A program made the position numbers and the translations under genes. The notes under the pieces are model-generated. The model had not been told where the DNA came from. It saw only the letters and a program-made list of their open reading frames with translations, and ran no database searches. Of a stretch of 64,000 bases of DNA, positions 8,024 through 16,616 are shown piece after piece; within the stretch, counting starts at the first letter, position 1; each line of letters opens with the position of its first letter. The stretch is from Streptomyces cellulosae (GTDB taxonomy: Bacteria > Actinomycetota > Actinomycetes > Streptomycetales > Streptomycetaceae): the NCBI RefSeq assembly GCF_000721105.1, contig NZ_JOEV01000036.1:94681-158680 (forward strand), given 5' to 3'.

Positions 8024-9449
8024 CGCTCTGCTCCTGGTTCCGGCTCTGGTTCTGGTTCTGCTTCTGGTTCTGGTTCTGGTGGACGCGGTGGTAGGGGCTG
8101 GGAGTCCCGCCGAGGGCGAGGCGGACGATGCGCCGCCAGTCCACGGACGGTGCGACGTACGGGGCGCCGGGACGGTGTCTGGGCACCCGTACCCGCAGGA
8201 CACGGGGCCGCACGGTGCACACCACCGGCGGAGGCAGCGTGAGGGCTTCACCGTCGACGGCCACCGGGATCACCTCCTGGTCGGCCTCGACGACCACGCG
8301 CCGCGCCGTCAGCACGGTGATGCCGCTGGCCCGTTCGCCCCGCAGCGCCAGTTCGGCGGCCTGCGCGGGGCCGTCCACGCGGACGGCGATCACCCCGAGC
8401 GTGCCTGAGTCGAGCCGCGGTCTGCGTCCGCCGCCCAGCGGGTCGGCCCGGGCGTAGGCGTTGTTGCTGACCAGCAGTGTCTGCGGGGCGGGCAGCGACT
8501 CGTCGTCCGCCCGGATGTCCAACGGGGTGACGGCGTCGCCGACCAGCAGGTCCGGCAGGTGGTCGAGCGCGGTGGCCGCCTTGGCGTCGCGGTAGTCGGG
8601 GCTCTGCACGATCTCCGCGTACGTCCCGAACGACACGGTGTTGACGAACGGCCGGCCGGCCACCTCGCCCAGGTCGACGCGGATCTCCACACCGTCCGAG
8701 AGGGCGTCCAGGCCGGCGGCCGGGTCGTCCCGGTCCAGACCGAGGTCCATCGCGAAGTGGTTGCGGGTCCCCGCGGCCACGACCAGGAAGGGCACACCGT
8801 GCTCGGCGGCCACCTGCGCCACCAGGGCCTGCGTGCCGTCGCCGCCCGCCACGCCGAGCAGGTCGGCGCCCTCGGCCACGGCCCGCCGCGCCAGGGCCAC
8901 CGGATCCGGGTCGGCCTCCAGGTCGAGCAGGACCACGCGGGCGCCCAGCGCCTCGGCCCGCTCCACGAGGGAGTGCTGTGCGACCTTGCCGCCCCCGGAA
9001 CGCGGGTTCATGATCAGTACCGGGCGGCGGGGCGGCCGGACCGACCGGGTGTGCATGCCGTGCGGTTTGCGCAGGCGGCGCAGCGCGCTCCTGGCGCAGG
9101 CAAGTCCCGCGGCCCACAGGGCGAGCGCCGTCACCGCCGCCACCCACAGACCCGAGACGGCGTACAGCGCGAGGACACAGACGGGCGCGGCCAGCGCCAG
9201 CAGGGTGCCGAGCAGACGGGCGACTCCCCGGTGGGCCAGGGCCCACCAGATGCCCGCGCCGGTCAGGGCGAGTCCGGCGAGGCCGAGCAGCAGAAACAGC
9301 CATCGGCCGGATCCGGTGCCCGCCGCCACCGCCGCGACGGCACCGGCGACACAGAGCACCGCCAGCCGGGCCAGATGCCGGGCCGACCGGACCGCGGTGC
9401 CGGAACCGGCTTGTCCCGCCTCGAGGGTCGTTCGTCGGGTCGCGTTCAT
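8016..9449 (-). CDS. diacylglycerol/lipid kinase family protein with Gln/Asn-rich tail
   Basis: 477 aa. Residues 20-125 hold hydrophobic segments (about four membrane helices), followed by a DAGK/YegS/LCB5-type catalytic domain: NPRSGGGK near 150 and GVAGGDGTQALVA near 200, plus the beta-rich C-terminal lobe. The enzyme probably phosphorylates a lipid with ATP at the membrane. The last 20 residues are a low-complexity Q/N tail encoded by a hexanucleotide repeat. ATG 9449 is chosen because upstream sequence in the same frame is Pro/Gly/Glu-rich and not family-like. It overlaps the PAP2 start by 8 bp and forms an operon with it. Confidence 0.9.
   Translation of the reverse strand: MNATRRTTLEAGQAGSGTAVRSARHLARLAVLCVAGAVAAVAAGTGSGRWLFLLLGLAGLALTGAGIWWALAHRGVARLLGTLLALAAPVCVLALYAVSGLWVAAVTALALWAAGLACARSALRRLRKPHGMHTRSVRPPRRPVLIMNPRSGGGKVAQHSLVERAEALGARVVLLDLEADPDPVALARRAVAEGADLLGVAGGDGTQALVAQVAAEHGVPFLVVAAGTRNHFAMDLGLDRDDPAAGLDALSDGVEIRVDLGEVAGRPFVNTVSFGTYAEIVQSPDYRDAKAATALDHLPDLLVGDAVTPLDIRADDESLPAPQTLLVSNNAYARADPLGGGRRPRLDSGTLGVIAVRVDGPAQAAELALRGERASGITVLTARRVVVEADQEVIPVAVDGEALTLPPPVVCTVRPRVLRVRVPRHRPGAPYVAPSVDWRRIVRLALGGTPSPYHRVHQNQNQKQNQNQSRNQEQSDA
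8025..8078. repeat. imperfect hexanucleotide (CTGGTT) repeat in the kinase 3' end
   Basis: About nine imperfect copies of CTGGTT or CTGCTT. On the coding (-) strand they give alternating Gln/Asn/Lys codons, so gain or loss of units keeps the kinase frame. They end directly before the PAP2 start codon. Confidence 0.8.
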
Positions 9450-9715
9450 GATGCGTCGGGTGGTCCCCGGGGGTTCGCTTTCCGCGTGCACGACGCCGTC
9501 GGTCTCCCCACGTGCTTCGGGTCCCTGCCCCACCTCCCCCTCCATGGTCGGTACGTCCCGTCGCCCCGGCGTCCGTGGCACCAGCGCTGCGGGCCTGGCC
9601 AGCCCACGATCTCACGAGGGCTGACGACGGCGCGGGCCGTCGGCGTCGGGAGATGCTTGCGCGAAGGGTTGACGAAGGCGTGCGGGCCGTCCACTTTCGA
9701 AGCACCGGTCCGCCT

Positions 9716-9729
9716 TGGGAGCGCTCCCA
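9716..9729. promoter_or_regulatory. perfect CebR-type operator
   Basis: TGGGAGCGCTCCCA, identical to the known CebR consensus, sits at the centre of a longer perfect palindrome (9712-9733, arms GCCTTGGGAGC). It is 50 bp before the start of the CE2-like esterase. CebR is the LacI-family cellobiose-responsive repressor of cellulose utilisation genes in Streptomyces. Confidence 0.85.
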
Positions 9730-9778
9730 AGGCGGGGAGGTCCGCGAGGGAATCCCACCACCGTCAAAGGATGGCCGT

Positions 9779-10897
9779 ATGCACACGCCTGGTCGTTTGT
9801 CCCGAAGGACGTTCGTCACCGCCGCCGTCGCGGGGACCGCCACCTCCGTCGCGTCGCCCTCGCGGGCGTCCGGCACGAGCCTCCGGTTCCACACGGTGGG
9901 CCGGGTGCGCAGATCCGCAGACGGGTCATCCGTGGAGTACAGCTGGCCCGGCGTCTCCTTCGAGGGGCGCTTCCGCGGGACCGGGGTCGGCATCGCCCTC
10001 GATGACGCCGACAACGACTACGACGTACAGATCGACGGAACGACCGTGGCCACGCTGGTGACCCCGGGGCGCACCACCTTCCGGGTCGGCGGCCTCCCGG
10101 ACGCCGCGCACGGCGTGCGGCTCGTCAAGCGGACCGAGAGTCCCTGGGCCACGGGCCGGTTCGCCGGTTTCGTCGCCGCTCCCGGAGGAGCCGTCCTCGC
10201 CGCGCCCCGCGCACGGAGCAGACAGATCGAATTCATCGGCGACTCCTACACCGCCGGCTACGGGAACGTCTCCACCACGCGTGACTGTTCGAGCAACGGC
10301 GGAGTCAACCGGAACAGCAACGCCGACCTCGCCTTCGGCGCCCTCACCGCCCGCCGTCTCGACGCCGACCACCAGCTCAACGCCTTCTCCGGCCGCGGCA
10401 TGGTCCGCAACTACAACGGCGGCGACCCCGGCACCGACTTCCGCACCTACTACGAGCGGGCGCTGCTGAACATCGAGGGCGACGTCTGGCGGCGACCGCC
10501 CGGCTGGCGTCCGCAGGTCGTCGTGATCGGCCTGGGCATCAACGACTTCTCCACGCCCCTGAACCCCGGGGAACGCTGGGCCACGCGGGAGGAGCTGACC
10601 GATGCCTACCAGGCGGCCTTTCACGGCTTCCTCGACCGGCTGCGCGCCCGGTACGGGCCCAGGACCTTCCTCGTGGTCAGCTCCACGTACCTCTCCGGCA
10701 CGGACGATTTCACCCGGAGCGCGCAGCGCGTCGTCCAGGAGCGCAACCGGCGCGGGGACGACCGGGTGCGCCACTGGTACTACGACGATCCCGGCCTGGA
10801 TCGCCTCGGCTGCGACTGGCACCCCTCCCTGAACGACCACCGCATCATCTCCGGTCTGCTGCACCGCTTCCTGGCCGGTCTGCCCCTGCGCTGGTAG
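9779..10897 (+). CDS. Tat-exported SGNH/GDSL esterase, CE2-like
   Basis: 372 aa. The start at ATG 9779 gives a Tat signal (LSRRTFVTAAVAG, twin Arg at about 8-9; cleavage near SRASG). Residues about 38-145 look like the beta-sandwich domain of CE2 esterases (GRFRGTGVGIALDDADNDY). The SGNH hydrolase domain follows with the serine block IEFIGDSYTAGYGN near 152, VIGLGINDFS near 248, and the Asp-His pair DWHPSLNDH near 350. Such enzymes deacetylate xylan or other polysaccharides outside the cell. The perfect CebR box directly upstream supports a role in plant cell wall degradation. A hairpin at 10948 probably ends the transcript. Confidence 0.9.
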   Translation: MHTPGRLSRRTFVTAAVAGTATSVASPSRASGTSLRFHTVGRVRRSADGSSVEYSWPGVSFEGRFRGTGVGIALDDADNDYDVQIDGTTVATLVTPGRTTFRVGGLPDAAHGVRLVKRTESPWATGRFAGFVAAPGGAVLAAPRARSRQIEFIGDSYTAGYGNVSTTRDCSSNGGVNRNSNADLAFGALTARRLDADHQLNAFSGRGMVRNYNGGDPGTDFRTYYERALLNIEGDVWRRPPGWRPQVVVIGLGINDFSTPLNPGERWATREELTDAYQAAFHGFLDRLRARYGPRTFLVVSSTYLSGTDDFTRSAQRVVQERNRRGDDRVRHWYYDDPGLDRLGCDWHPSLNDHRIISGLLHRFLAGLPLRW

Positions 10898-10947
10898 CCG
10901 GGCGGACGTTCGCGGCCCGGCCGGCCGTGGGGCGTGAACAACGGGCA

Positions 10948-10977
10948 GGTCCGTCCCGTACATCCGAGGGACGGACC
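10948..10977. terminator. hairpin between the esterase and lipoprotein genes
   Basis: Inverted repeat GGTCCGTCCC / GGGACGGACC with a 10-base loop, extended by flanking GGGCAG / CTGCCC arms. It lies 50 bp after the esterase stop and 28 bp before the lipoprotein start, so it is either a terminator or a leader structure. Confidence 0.55.
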
Positions 10978-11005
10978 GACCCCCTGCCCCGCATTTGGAG
11001 TTCCG

Positions 11006-11446
11006 ATGCACCGCCCCCTCCGCCGCCTGCTCAGCGCTCCGGCGCTCATGACCGCCGCGGCGCTCCTCCTCGCCGGATGCTCCGGCGCCGCGACCGAGGA
11101 ACGGGCCGACCGCAAGGAGACCGCCCCCAGCGCGAAGCCGATGACCCTGGAGCAGCTCGCCGCGGCCGTCCACTGCGGGAAGCCCAAGGTCCCGGGGAAG
11201 ACCCTCGACTACCGTCAGGGCGTGTGCAAGGCGGGTACTGCCGAGTACGTGCTGCTGACGTTCGACACGGCCAGGGGCCAGCGCGAGTGGCTCGACGTCT
11301 CGCAGATGTACGGCGGCGTGTATCTCGTCGGCAACCGGTGGGTGCTCTCGGCGACGCCGCGCTCGGCCATGGAAGCGGCACGCGCGAAGCTCGGCGGCAC
11401 CATCGAGGAAGGGCTGTCGTCCGGCGCCTCCCCTTCGGCCGGGTAG
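11006..11446 (+). CDS. small lipoprotein
   Basis: 146 aa. The signal peptide ends in a clear lipobox LLLAGC with the lipid-modified Cys at residue 25. The mature part is soluble, with two further cysteines (HCGKPK and GVCKAG, about 20 residues apart) that could form a disulfide. An Ala-rich C-terminus follows. ATG 11006 is preceded by TTTGGAG. I know no characterised family for it; similar small lipoproteins are common in Streptomyces. It is expected on the outer face of the membrane. Confidence 0.8.
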   Translation: MHRPLRRLLSAPALMTAAALLLAGCSGAATEERADRKETAPSAKPMTLEQLAAAVHCGKPKVPGKTLDYRQGVCKAGTAEYVLLTFDTARGQREWLDVSQMYGGVYLVGNRWVLSATPRSAMEAARAKLGGTIEEGLSSGASPSAG

Positions 11447-11593
11447 GCCGGGCGAGGAGTGCGATTCGTACGAACATCCAAAATGAAGGAAAGGTGAACT
11501 ACTTCCGCCCCCCAGGTGTACAACCATTCGACTCCGACAGATGTCGAACGGTCGAACAGCGCACCGCTGTCACGCAGTCCCTGGGGAGAAGTC

Positions 11594-13699
11594 TTGTCCG
11601 TGTTCGTCCGTTGGTTGTGTGCCGTCCTGCGTGTGCGCGGGGTACCCGACCTTCTTCTGGTGTTCGTCTTCGGCGCCGGTTTCGCTCTGCTTCCCGTCTT
11701 CGCGCTGTTGCCGTCCCTGTGGGGCTTCGCCGCGGCGTCGGCCGTGAGCTACCTCGCGGACGAGGCTCTGCACGTCCGGGCCCCCGGCTTCATCCGCCGC
11801 ATGGCTTCGTTGCAGTTCAACCGGACCATGCGGTTCGCTGCCCGCACGGTGATGCTGCTGGCCCTCATCGAGCGGATGGACGCCCCGGACCGGGTGCTGG
11901 CCGCCGGGCTGGTCGTCTTCAGTGCCCACTTCGCGTCGACGATGCTGTACACGGCCGTCCACAAGGCCATCAGGCTGCGGCGGGTGCTGCCGGTGGCGGT
12001 GCGCAATCTCGACATGAGCGAGGCGGGCCTTCCCAAGCAGCCGCCCGCCTTCCTCTACCGGCGGTTCCTGCGCAGGCTGCTCCACCTCGACGTGCCGGCG
12101 CACGCCGGGCTGCTCGCCGCGCTGGCGGCCGGCACGTGGTACCCGGCGGCCGTCGGTTACGCGTTGACGGCCGGGGTTTCCGCGGCGGCGGTCCTGGCGC
12201 TGCTGGGCCAGTACCGCGCGGCCCGCCGCACTCCGCGGCGCGACGAGCTCATCCACGAGGTCAACCGGCAGCTGGCGGGTTACCGGCCCGAGGTGGCGCT
12301 GTACTTCAGCTTCGCCGCGGTGTCGCGGGACTTCATGTACCAGGTCAACATGTGGATCGAGACGCTGGAGCAGCTCGACCGGCGCCCGGTGATCATCCTT
12401 CGCGAGCAGGCCTCGTTCCGTTATCTGAGCCGGACCTCGCTCCCGGTCATCTGCGTGCCCAAGGCCGACGACCTGGCCGAGCTGGATCTTTCCGGGGTGC
12501 GGGTCGTGCTGTATCCCGGCAACGCGGGCAAGAACGTGCACATGCTGAGGATCGCCGAGGCCAAGCACGTCTTCATCGGTCACGGGGACAGCGACAAGCT
12601 CGCCAGCAGCAACCGCGTCAGCAAGGTGTACGACGAGATCTGGGTGGCCGGCCGCGCGGGCCGCGACCGGTACCGGCGGGTGCGGCACGCCATCAGCAAC
12701 GACGCCATCGTCGAGGTGGGCCGTCCGCAGTTGGCGCCGATCCGGCTGGACGCCGACCACACCCCGGGTCCGCTGCCGGTCGTGCTGTACGCCCCCACCT
12801 GGGAGGGCTGGAGCGACGACGACTGCCACACCTCGCTCATCCCGATGGGCGTGACCCTGGTCGAGAAGCTCCTCGCGGAGAACGTACGGGTCATCTACAA
12901 GCCGCACCCGCTCACCGGCAAGCGCTCGCGCGAGGCCACCGAGGCGGACCGCGCCATCCGGGCCCTGCTGCGCGCCGACAACGAGCAGCGTGAGGCGGCG
13001 TCCGTGCAGGACGCTGTGACCGCCGCCGCACCCCGGCTGGCGGAGATCCAGGCCCAGCTCGACGCGTTGACCGGGCGCAGCGTGGGCGACTACGCCGAGC
13101 AGACCCGCACCGCCCGGGTTCCCGGCCTCGACGGCGCGGACGAGTGGCAGGCGCTGCGCGACGAATGGCACCGCGTCTTCTGGGAGAGCCGCGGCCAGAT
13201 ACGCCACAACGTGATCCTCAAGCAGCTGCCGACGCTGTACGAGTGCTTCAACCAGGCGGACATCCTGATCAGCGACGTCTCCTCCGTGGTCGCCGACTTC
13301 GTGGCCAGCCTCAAGCCGTACGTCCTGACCAACGCCCAGGACCTGCCCGACGACGAGTTCCGCGCCGCCTACACCACCGCGGGGGGCGCCTATCTGCTCG
13401 ACCGCGACTGCACCCGGCTGCCGGAGATCCTGCGCTCGGTCCGCGAACCGCGCCACGATCCGATGGCCCTGGACCGCCGGACGCTCAAGGAGTACGTGCT
13501 GGGCCCGGACAGCCCCACCTCCATGGAGCGGTTCAACACGGCCGTCAACACCCTGGCCGCCCGGTCCGAAGCGGAGCTGGCCGAAGACGACGCCGACCGG
13601 GCCCTGGACCTGCCGTTCCCGGCGCAGCGCACCGATTCGGCTCCCGCGCTCGGCAGCACCGGCCTGCCCGATCAGCCGGTGTCACTGGGCAACGTCTGA
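11594..13699 (+). CDS. CDP-glycerol glycerophosphotransferase-like (teichoic acid polymerase family) protein
   Basis: 701 aa from TTG 11594 (GGGGAGAAG ribosome site just upstream; GTG 11600 and GTG 11516 are alternatives). Residues 1-210 contain about six hydrophobic helices; the C-terminal two thirds resemble TagF/TagB glycosyltransferase-B folds: FIGHGDSDKL near 335, VVLYAPTWEGW near 403, YKPHPLTGKRS near 438, and a late DILISDVSSVVADFVASLKP near 558, all hallmarks of CDP-glycerol polymerases. It probably makes a wall glycopolymer or polyol-phosphate chain at the membrane. An insertion of about 85 residues with coiled-coil character separates the HP and SDVSS motifs. No other teichoic acid genes are adjacent. 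Confidence 0.85.
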   Translation: MSVFVRWLCAVLRVRGVPDLLLVFVFGAGFALLPVFALLPSLWGFAAASAVSYLADEALHVRAPGFIRRMASLQFNRTMRFAARTVMLLALIERMDAPDRVLAAGLVVFSAHFASTMLYTAVHKAIRLRRVLPVAVRNLDMSEAGLPKQPPAFLYRRFLRRLLHLDVPAHAGLLAALAAGTWYPAAVGYALTAGVSAAAVLALLGQYRAARRTPRRDELIHEVNRQLAGYRPEVALYFSFAAVSRDFMYQVNMWIETLEQLDRRPVIILREQASFRYLSRTSLPVICVPKADDLAELDLSGVRVVLYPGNAGKNVHMLRIAEAKHVFIGHGDSDKLASSNRVSKVYDEIWVAGRAGRDRYRRVRHAISNDAIVEVGRPQLAPIRLDADHTPGPLPVVLYAPTWEGWSDDDCHTSLIPMGVTLVEKLLAENVRVIYKPHPLTGKRSREATEADRAIRALLRADNEQREAASVQDAVTAAAPRLAEIQAQLDALTGRSVGDYAEQTRTARVPGLDGADEWQALRDEWHRVFWESRGQIRHNVILKQLPTLYECFNQADILISDVSSVVADFVASLKPYVLTNAQDLPDDEFRAAYTTAGGAYLLDRDCTRLPEILRSVREPRHDPMALDRRTLKEYVLGPDSPTSMERFNTAVNTLAARSEAELAEDDADRALDLPFPAQRTDSAPALGSTGLPDQPVSLGNV

Positions 13700-13716
13700 C
13701 CGGTCGCCGCGCCTGG

Positions 13717-14328
13717 TCAGCGAGGTCGTGTGTCGGCCTCGCTGACCAGGCCGGCGATGTGGGCGGTGACCGTGTCGAGGATGTCGGTCCAGGCCGCCGC
13801 GTCGCCGAGTACCAGGTAGTTGAGGGTCAGGCCGTCGGTCATCGCCGCCAGATAGCGGGCCAGTACGGAGACGGGCACGCCGAGCCGGAAGCCCATGGCC
13901 CGGCCGAGGTCGTCGAGAAGGTCTGCGTACGCGTCGCCGTACAGCTCGTACTGGCGGCGCGCGAGATGCTCGAACCCGGGCCTGCGCAGGGCGTACTGGG
14001 TCAGTTCGTAGGTGAGCATGTGTTCGTCGGGGTGGGCGCGCACATGGTCCCAGTACGCCGCGAAGCCGGCCCGGACGGTCTCCTCCAGCGTGGCCCGCGG
14101 CCGTATCGCCTCCTTCACCACGGTCACGGAGTGGTCGGTGAGGGTGGTGATGACGGATTCGATCAGGGCCTGCTTGGAGTCGAAGCAGTAGTGGAAGACG
14201 CTGAGGGACACGCCCGCCTCGGCGGCGATGGACCGGGTCGTCGTCTGCGCGACGCCGTCCCGGGTCATCGCCCTGATCGCCGCCTCGGTCAGCTGCCGGC
14301 GTCGTTCGGCCGACGGCATGCGTGCCAT
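13717..14328 (-). CDS. TetR family transcriptional regulator
   Basis: 203 aa. The N-terminal TetR helix-turn-helix is clear (residues 10-57: TTTRSIAAEAGVSLSVFHYCFDSKQALI), with a helical ligand-binding domain that resembles the BetI-type C-terminus. It lies 31 bp after the M19-like gene on the same strand and could be co-transcribed with it, and it is convergent with the CDP-glycerol transferase gene. Effector and targets are unknown. Confidence 0.9.
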   Translation of the reverse strand: MARMPSAERRRQLTEAAIRAMTRDGVAQTTTRSIAAEAGVSLSVFHYCFDSKQALIESVITTLTDHSVTVVKEAIRPRATLEETVRAGFAAYWDHVRAHPDEHMLTYELTQYALRRPGFEHLARRQYELYGDAYADLLDDLGRAMGFRLGVPVSVLARYLAAMTDGLTLNYLVLGDAAAWTDILDTVTAHIAGLVSEADTRPR

Positions 14329-14359
14329 GTGTGTTCCTCGCGCTCGTGCCGGTGAGCCG

Positions 14360-16420
14360 TCAGCTGCTGTGGACGCCCACCTCGCTCAGCGAGTATCCCC
14401 ACTCGGTGCCGCGGGCCAGGCCCACGACGCGGACGTGGCGGGCGGGTGTGCCGGTGAAGCGGGCGGTGTCCAGGCCGCCGTCGCCCGACGTCGTGGACCA
14501 GGCGGTCCGCCAGTTCACGCCGTCGGTGGACAGGTCGATGCGGTACGACTTCCCGTACGCGCGTTCCCAGTCGAGCGTGACCCGCCCGACCCGGTGTGTG
14601 GAGCCCAGGTCGATCCGCAGCCACTGGTCGTCGCTCCAGTCGCTCGCCCAGCGGGTGCCGGGGTCGCCGTCCACGGCGCGGCCGGGCGCGTAGCTCGTGA
14701 ACGGGTTGGACTCCGACGAACTGGCCGTGGCGGACGCGTCCTTCGCGAGGTCGGCTCCGGCCTGGTGCTTCTCCGACGCTCCCCACGTGTCGAGGTAGGA
14801 CTCGGCGCCCCGGAAGAGGTCGTTCACCACGTCCTGCCCGGCGACGAGCCGGATGTCCTCGATCCAGTCCGGGACGAGGCCGTAGTGCGCGGCTCCGTCG
14901 GTGTTGAGGTCCCAGGTGCGCGCACCGGTGGTCTGCCGGTCGATGACGGAGCCGCCGTCGACGCTCTTGAAGGGGTACTTCACCGGGTTCGGGGCATTGG
15001 CGCCGCGCGGGGCCGGCCAGCCGCCGACTCCGTTCATGTCGGTGCCGTAGCCGTAGCCCACGCCGTACTTGTCGCGCAGGGCGTCGGTGCGCTTCGCCTC
15101 CGCGCCGAACTGCTCGGAGCCGTGCATGTACTGGGCGACGAAGCCGCCGAGGCCGTAGACCCGCTCGGTCCAGTTCAGGTCCATCCAACTGTGCGAGGAC
15201 AGCACGCCGGGGTAGGACGCCGCGTCGAAGATGTCGAGCACCCGGCCGGTGGCCTTGACGCTCATGTGGTCGATCTCCAGCATCATCTTGCGTTGCATCA
15301 TGCCGCGTACGGCGTACTCGCCGAGGTCGGTGAGCCCGCGGGTGTTGCACTGCGCGTCCGCGTCGTACGACGGTACGTCCACGCCCGCCGGAAGGTCCTT
15401 CTCGGCCGCGGAGGCGGCGGTGCCGATGGGGTTGTCGTGCTGGGGGCCGGCGCACTTCTCCGTCTTCCAGAAGGTGCCGGTCGACAGGAACTGCCCGACG
15501 TTGATGGCCGTTCCGAGGCCGCCCTCGTCGAACCGGACGCCGCACAGCGCGTTGTCGAACTTGTGGCACAGGAACATGCTGCGCACGCCCAGCGCGTACA
15601 GCTCGTCCAGGCCCTTGTCGATGTCGGCTCTGCTGCACTGCGCGACGTCCAGCACCTGCTTGCAGCCGAACGGCTCGGAGGTCTCGACGCCCAGGACGAC
15701 CGCCAGCTTGCCCTGCTCGACGACCTGTCGGGCCTGTGCGCTGTCGGTGACGATCCGGAACCAGCCCTTGCCGGTACCGCCGTACATCGCGTCGACGTAG
15801 GCCTGGAGGTCGTACGTCAGCTTCGCCTGGAGGCGGATCGACGTCATCTCGTCGCAGCCGCGGTCCTTGAAGAAGTAGACCGAGCAGATCACGCCGTTGG
15901 TGACGAGGTCGTTGACGAGCACCCGCTGGCCGCCGCGCCAGGCGCGCTCCACCCAGGCGTAGTAGTTCTGCTGGTGGGTCAGCGAGTCGTGGGCGGGCCA
16001 GTCCTTGAAGGTGGGCCAGCCGACCGGGTCGTGCTTGCCGTCGCCGCCCCGGGTGATGTAGTCGAAGACGGCGAGGGAGCCGTCGGGGTAGTGCTCGGGG
16101 CAGTCCTTGAGCGCGTCCGCGATGCCGGCCGGGGAGAACGTCTTCCCGCAGATCAGCCGTCCGCCGAAGCCCTCGTTGGCGAACAGGTGGTCGTGCGCGT
16201 CGACGAAGCCGCGCACCTCGCCCCGGGTGTTGGTGCCGGTGAACGGCTCACCGGTCACGTCGATGCCGGAGTCCGGTGCGGGGCGTGCGGTTGGGACCCA
16301 CCAGTCGGTGCCGGCCGCCGAACTCGGCGTGGGGCCCAGAGCCATCGCCAGCACGAGCAGGAGCAGCGAGACCAACGTGAGGTCTTTGCGTCGGCGGTAC
16401 GGGCGTCCGGTCATGGTCAC
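14360..16420 (-). CDS. secreted M19-like/amidohydrolase-type hydrolase with F5/8C carbohydrate-binding domain
   Basis: 686 aa from GTG 16420 (GAGGGA seven bases upstream; ATG 16414 is also possible). A Sec signal covers roughly residues 1-36 (KDLTLVSLLLLVLAMALG, then SSAAG). The catalytic part has GFVDAHDHLFANEGFGG near 72, EIDHMSVKATGRVLDI near 388 and LSSHSWMDLNW near 410, which recall metal-binding histidines of TIM-barrel dipeptidases (M19). Residues about 570-686 are a discoidin/F5/8 type C (CBM32-like) domain beginning SSSESNPFTSYAPGRAVDGD. It likely hydrolyses a peptide or amide at a sugar surface; the substrate is unknown. Confidence 0.8.
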   Translation of the reverse strand: MTMTGRPYRRRKDLTLVSLLLLVLAMALGPTPSSAAGTDWWVPTARPAPDSGIDVTGEPFTGTNTRGEVRGFVDAHDHLFANEGFGGRLICGKTFSPAGIADALKDCPEHYPDGSLAVFDYITRGGDGKHDPVGWPTFKDWPAHDSLTHQQNYYAWVERAWRGGQRVLVNDLVTNGVICSVYFFKDRGCDEMTSIRLQAKLTYDLQAYVDAMYGGTGKGWFRIVTDSAQARQVVEQGKLAVVLGVETSEPFGCKQVLDVAQCSRADIDKGLDELYALGVRSMFLCHKFDNALCGVRFDEGGLGTAINVGQFLSTGTFWKTEKCAGPQHDNPIGTAASAAEKDLPAGVDVPSYDADAQCNTRGLTDLGEYAVRGMMQRKMMLEIDHMSVKATGRVLDIFDAASYPGVLSSHSWMDLNWTERVYGLGGFVAQYMHGSEQFGAEAKRTDALRDKYGVGYGYGTDMNGVGGWPAPRGANAPNPVKYPFKSVDGGSVIDRQTTGARTWDLNTDGAAHYGLVPDWIEDIRLVAGQDVVNDLFRGAESYLDTWGASEKHQAGADLAKDASATASSSESNPFTSYAPGRAVDGDPGTRWASDWSDDQWLRIDLGSTHRVGRVTLDWERAYGKSYRIDLSTDGVNWRTAWSTTSGDGGLDTARFTGTPARHVRVVGLARGTEWGYSLSEVGVHSS

Positions 16421-16573
16421 TGCCACGTCCCTCGGTCGGCGGGATGGCGCGGTCGACGAGGGCGCTCCGACCGCCCAAGCTTGTCATGACCGGCACAAGA
16501 TATGGGTCGAGGATCGTGGCGGGCGCCTTGCGAGTCAAGAGTCCGGGACGCTTGACCTGATGAGAGCGTGACA

Positions 16574-16603
16574 CGGCCCGGACACCCACCGGTGTCCGGG
16601 CCG
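16574..16603 (-). terminator. hairpin terminator downstream of the YceI gene
   Basis: Perfect 13-bp stem CGGCCCGGACACC / GGTGTCCGGGCCG with loop CACC. It lies 14 bp after the YceI stop, and 150 bp before the M19-like start. Confidence 0.8.
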
Positions 16604-16616
16604 AGCGAAGGTGCGG

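Noticed and set aside
8248..10014. Long antisense frame opposite and beyond the lipid kinase start
   Set aside because: It is Arg/Gly/Pro-rich shadow sequence with no domains; the lipid kinase on the same strand in another phase has clear motifs.
11570..13456. Long antisense frame opposite the CDP-glycerol transferase
   Set aside because: The plus-strand gene has motifs, ribosome site and domain order. The opposite frame is a codon-bias shadow with low-complexity His/Val/Arg content.
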